From NCBI GenBank assembly GCA_009920585.1, contig RFZT01000005.1:1-23381 (forward strand): a stretch of 23,381 nucleotides of DNA, read 5' to 3'. Numbering within the stretch: the first letter of the stretch is position 1; the number at the start of each line of letters is the position of its first letter. Below, in pieces: positions 22,510 through 23,381 of this stretch. Source of the stretch: a bacterium. Lineage in GTDB: Bacteria; Verrucomicrobiota; Verrucomicrobiia; Chthoniobacterales; Terrimicrobiaceae. A model generated the notes under the pieces. The model did not search any database, was not told the origin of the DNA, and saw only the letters and a list, made by a program, of their open reading frames with translations. A program made the position numbers and the translations under genes.

Positions 22510-23381
22510 GGGGTTGATTTGTCTTGGGACGGTGTCTTGCTGAGGGCGGATTCCACGAGTCTATGAAATTGGCCAACGAAAGGAAGCGGCATTGAAACGA
22601 GCTGGGATGTTGTTCCCGCGCCTTCGATGAGAGCCACCGAGGGCTTGTCGGTATTGAATCTCAGCGCTGCGGGTGAGTTTTTTTCGCTAAGGAAGAGTTG
22701 GAGCGATTTGAGGCGTCCGGTTTTGCCTGACTTCACCTCCACGGGCAGAATCCCACTTCCGAGTTGCACCAAAAAATCCACCTCCGCCGTGGAATTCGGG
22801 CTCTCGCGCGTCCAGTAGAACGCCTCGGGTTTTGTCCAAGGATCCCCAGCATGGAGCAGATTTTGGGCGATCGCCTGCTCGCAAAGCGCGCCTCGGTTGA
22901 CCAAGAAGAGTTCATCCAGTTTTTCGAGGCTGTCGATTTGCAGACCCAGAGCCCTGCAGGCCAGGCCTACATCGAGGAAGAACACCTTGAAGTTGCGGTC
23001 ATCGGCCTCAGCGGCGAGAGGCACTCCATTTCCATGGCAACGCCGCACCTTGTGAAACACCCTCGCCAAACACAATAAATGCAAGGCCTCGCCGAGATTC
23101 TTCGAGCGCTCGGCGGGGTCCACCTCGCTGAATTTGAACTTGCGCCCCAGCATCGCCGGCACACGGGCAAATAAACGATCCATCCGGGGCTTCTGCACCC
23201 GCCGGGCGTATTTTTGGAAATCATCTTGATAGGTTGCCAGGATCGACTCCTGCACCCGCGCGCAGTCGCGGTAAGAGCCGGTTTCGGCAAAAACCGCCAC
23301 CGCCTCAGGCATTCCACCGACCACGAGATATTGCCTGAAAGCTGCGAGCAAATCCTCGTGGAGCGCCTCCGGAAAAGCCTC
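22506..23381 (-). CDS. DUF4143-type ATPase, C-terminal part (cut by window edge)
   Basis: The frame is open to the last base of the window, so the N-terminal AAA ATPase domain is outside; 291 residues are visible. This portion fits the DUF4143 half of the archaeal-type ATPase family: a helical start (LLAAFRQYLVVGGMPEAVAVF), FFLDVGLACRALGL, LFLVNRGALCEQAIAQNLL, FYWTRE and the nuclease-like EVDFLVQLGSGILPVEVKSGK (E, D, E-x-K of a PD-(D/E)XK-like core). Members are common in accessory regions and their role is poorly defined. A TTG at 23351 is not taken as the start, because the conserved domain continues upstream of it. It overlaps the FlgT-like gene by 4 bases. Confidence 0.85.
   Translation of the reverse strand, partial: EAFPEALHEDLLAAFRQYLVVGGMPEAVAVFAETGSYRDCARVQESILATYQDDFQKYARRVQKPRMDRLFARVPAMLGRKFKFSEVDPAERSKNLGEALHLLCLARVFHKVRRCHGNGVPLAAEADDRNFKVFFLDVGLACRALGLQIDSLEKLDELFLVNRGALCEQAIAQNLLHAGDPWTKPEAFYWTRESPNSTAEVDFLVQLGSGILPVEVKSGKTGRLKSLQLFLSEKNSPAALRFNTDKPSVALIEGAGTTSQLVSMPLPFVGQFHRLVESALSKTPSQDKSTP

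Noticed and set aside
16363..23381. Flagellar or curli operon
   Set aside because: FlgT- and CsgG-like domains are present, but no other flagellar or curli gene is in the window, so neither name is justified.

Overview
The window looks like a chromosomal segment of a Gram-negative, free-living bacterium, most likely in or near the Verrucomicrobiota/PVC group. This rests on gene content and general resemblance, not on a marker phylogeny. Signal peptides, lipoboxes, CsgG/FlgT-like and LprI-like proteins imply an outer membrane. Start sites often lack a clear Shine-Dalgarno sequence, and four genes are best started at TTG and one at GTG. No tRNA, rRNA, CRISPR array, integrase or transposase was seen.

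Bases 1-7736 hold housekeeping and signalling genes. The 3' part of recF converges on a minus-strand set, glnB (PII), uppP and a DUF6941 gene. Divergent from glnB is a tightly overlapping trio: a DUF2062 membrane protein, a GAF-PP2C phosphatase (RsbU type) and an RsbW-type ATPase. That trio runs into the oppositely oriented set nuoB, nuoC, rnd, nadC. NadC carries an unusual C-terminal tail made of ten 4-residue repeats plus a basic segment, and the end of the tail is encoded antisense to the 3' end of the rsbW-like gene.

Bases 7843-16204 run on the plus strand. They hold a PhoD-like phosphatase that seems short at its C-terminus, a CHASE2-class III adenylate cyclase, a secreted SNase-type nuclease, then dapF-dapA-dapB-folK-panB (lysine/diaminopimelate, folate and pantothenate synthesis) and an ExoD-family membrane protein.

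Bases 16363-23381 run on the minus strand and form the accessory part. In transcription order they encode a DUF4143 ATPase (cut by the window edge), a FlgT/LPP20-like exported protein, a 398-residue exported protein with an LprI-like N-terminus, a QGYQ-repeat lipoprotein, a Tyr/Pro-rich exported protein, a three-repeat beta-type exported protein, a small LprI-like protein without cysteines, a CsgG-like lipoprotein with a TPR-like end, and a CsgG-like/PEGA protein. Every gene after the ATPase has an export signal, so I infer an envelope-associated module of unknown function. An imperfect direct repeat of about 90 bp (19909-19994 and 21407-21498) brackets the 398-residue gene. Each copy contains the same FlgT-like C-terminal peptide, an intergenic stretch and a start codon. 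This shows that the 398-residue gene was placed between two formerly adjacent genes by duplication or recombination, and that it takes its stop codon from the repeat.
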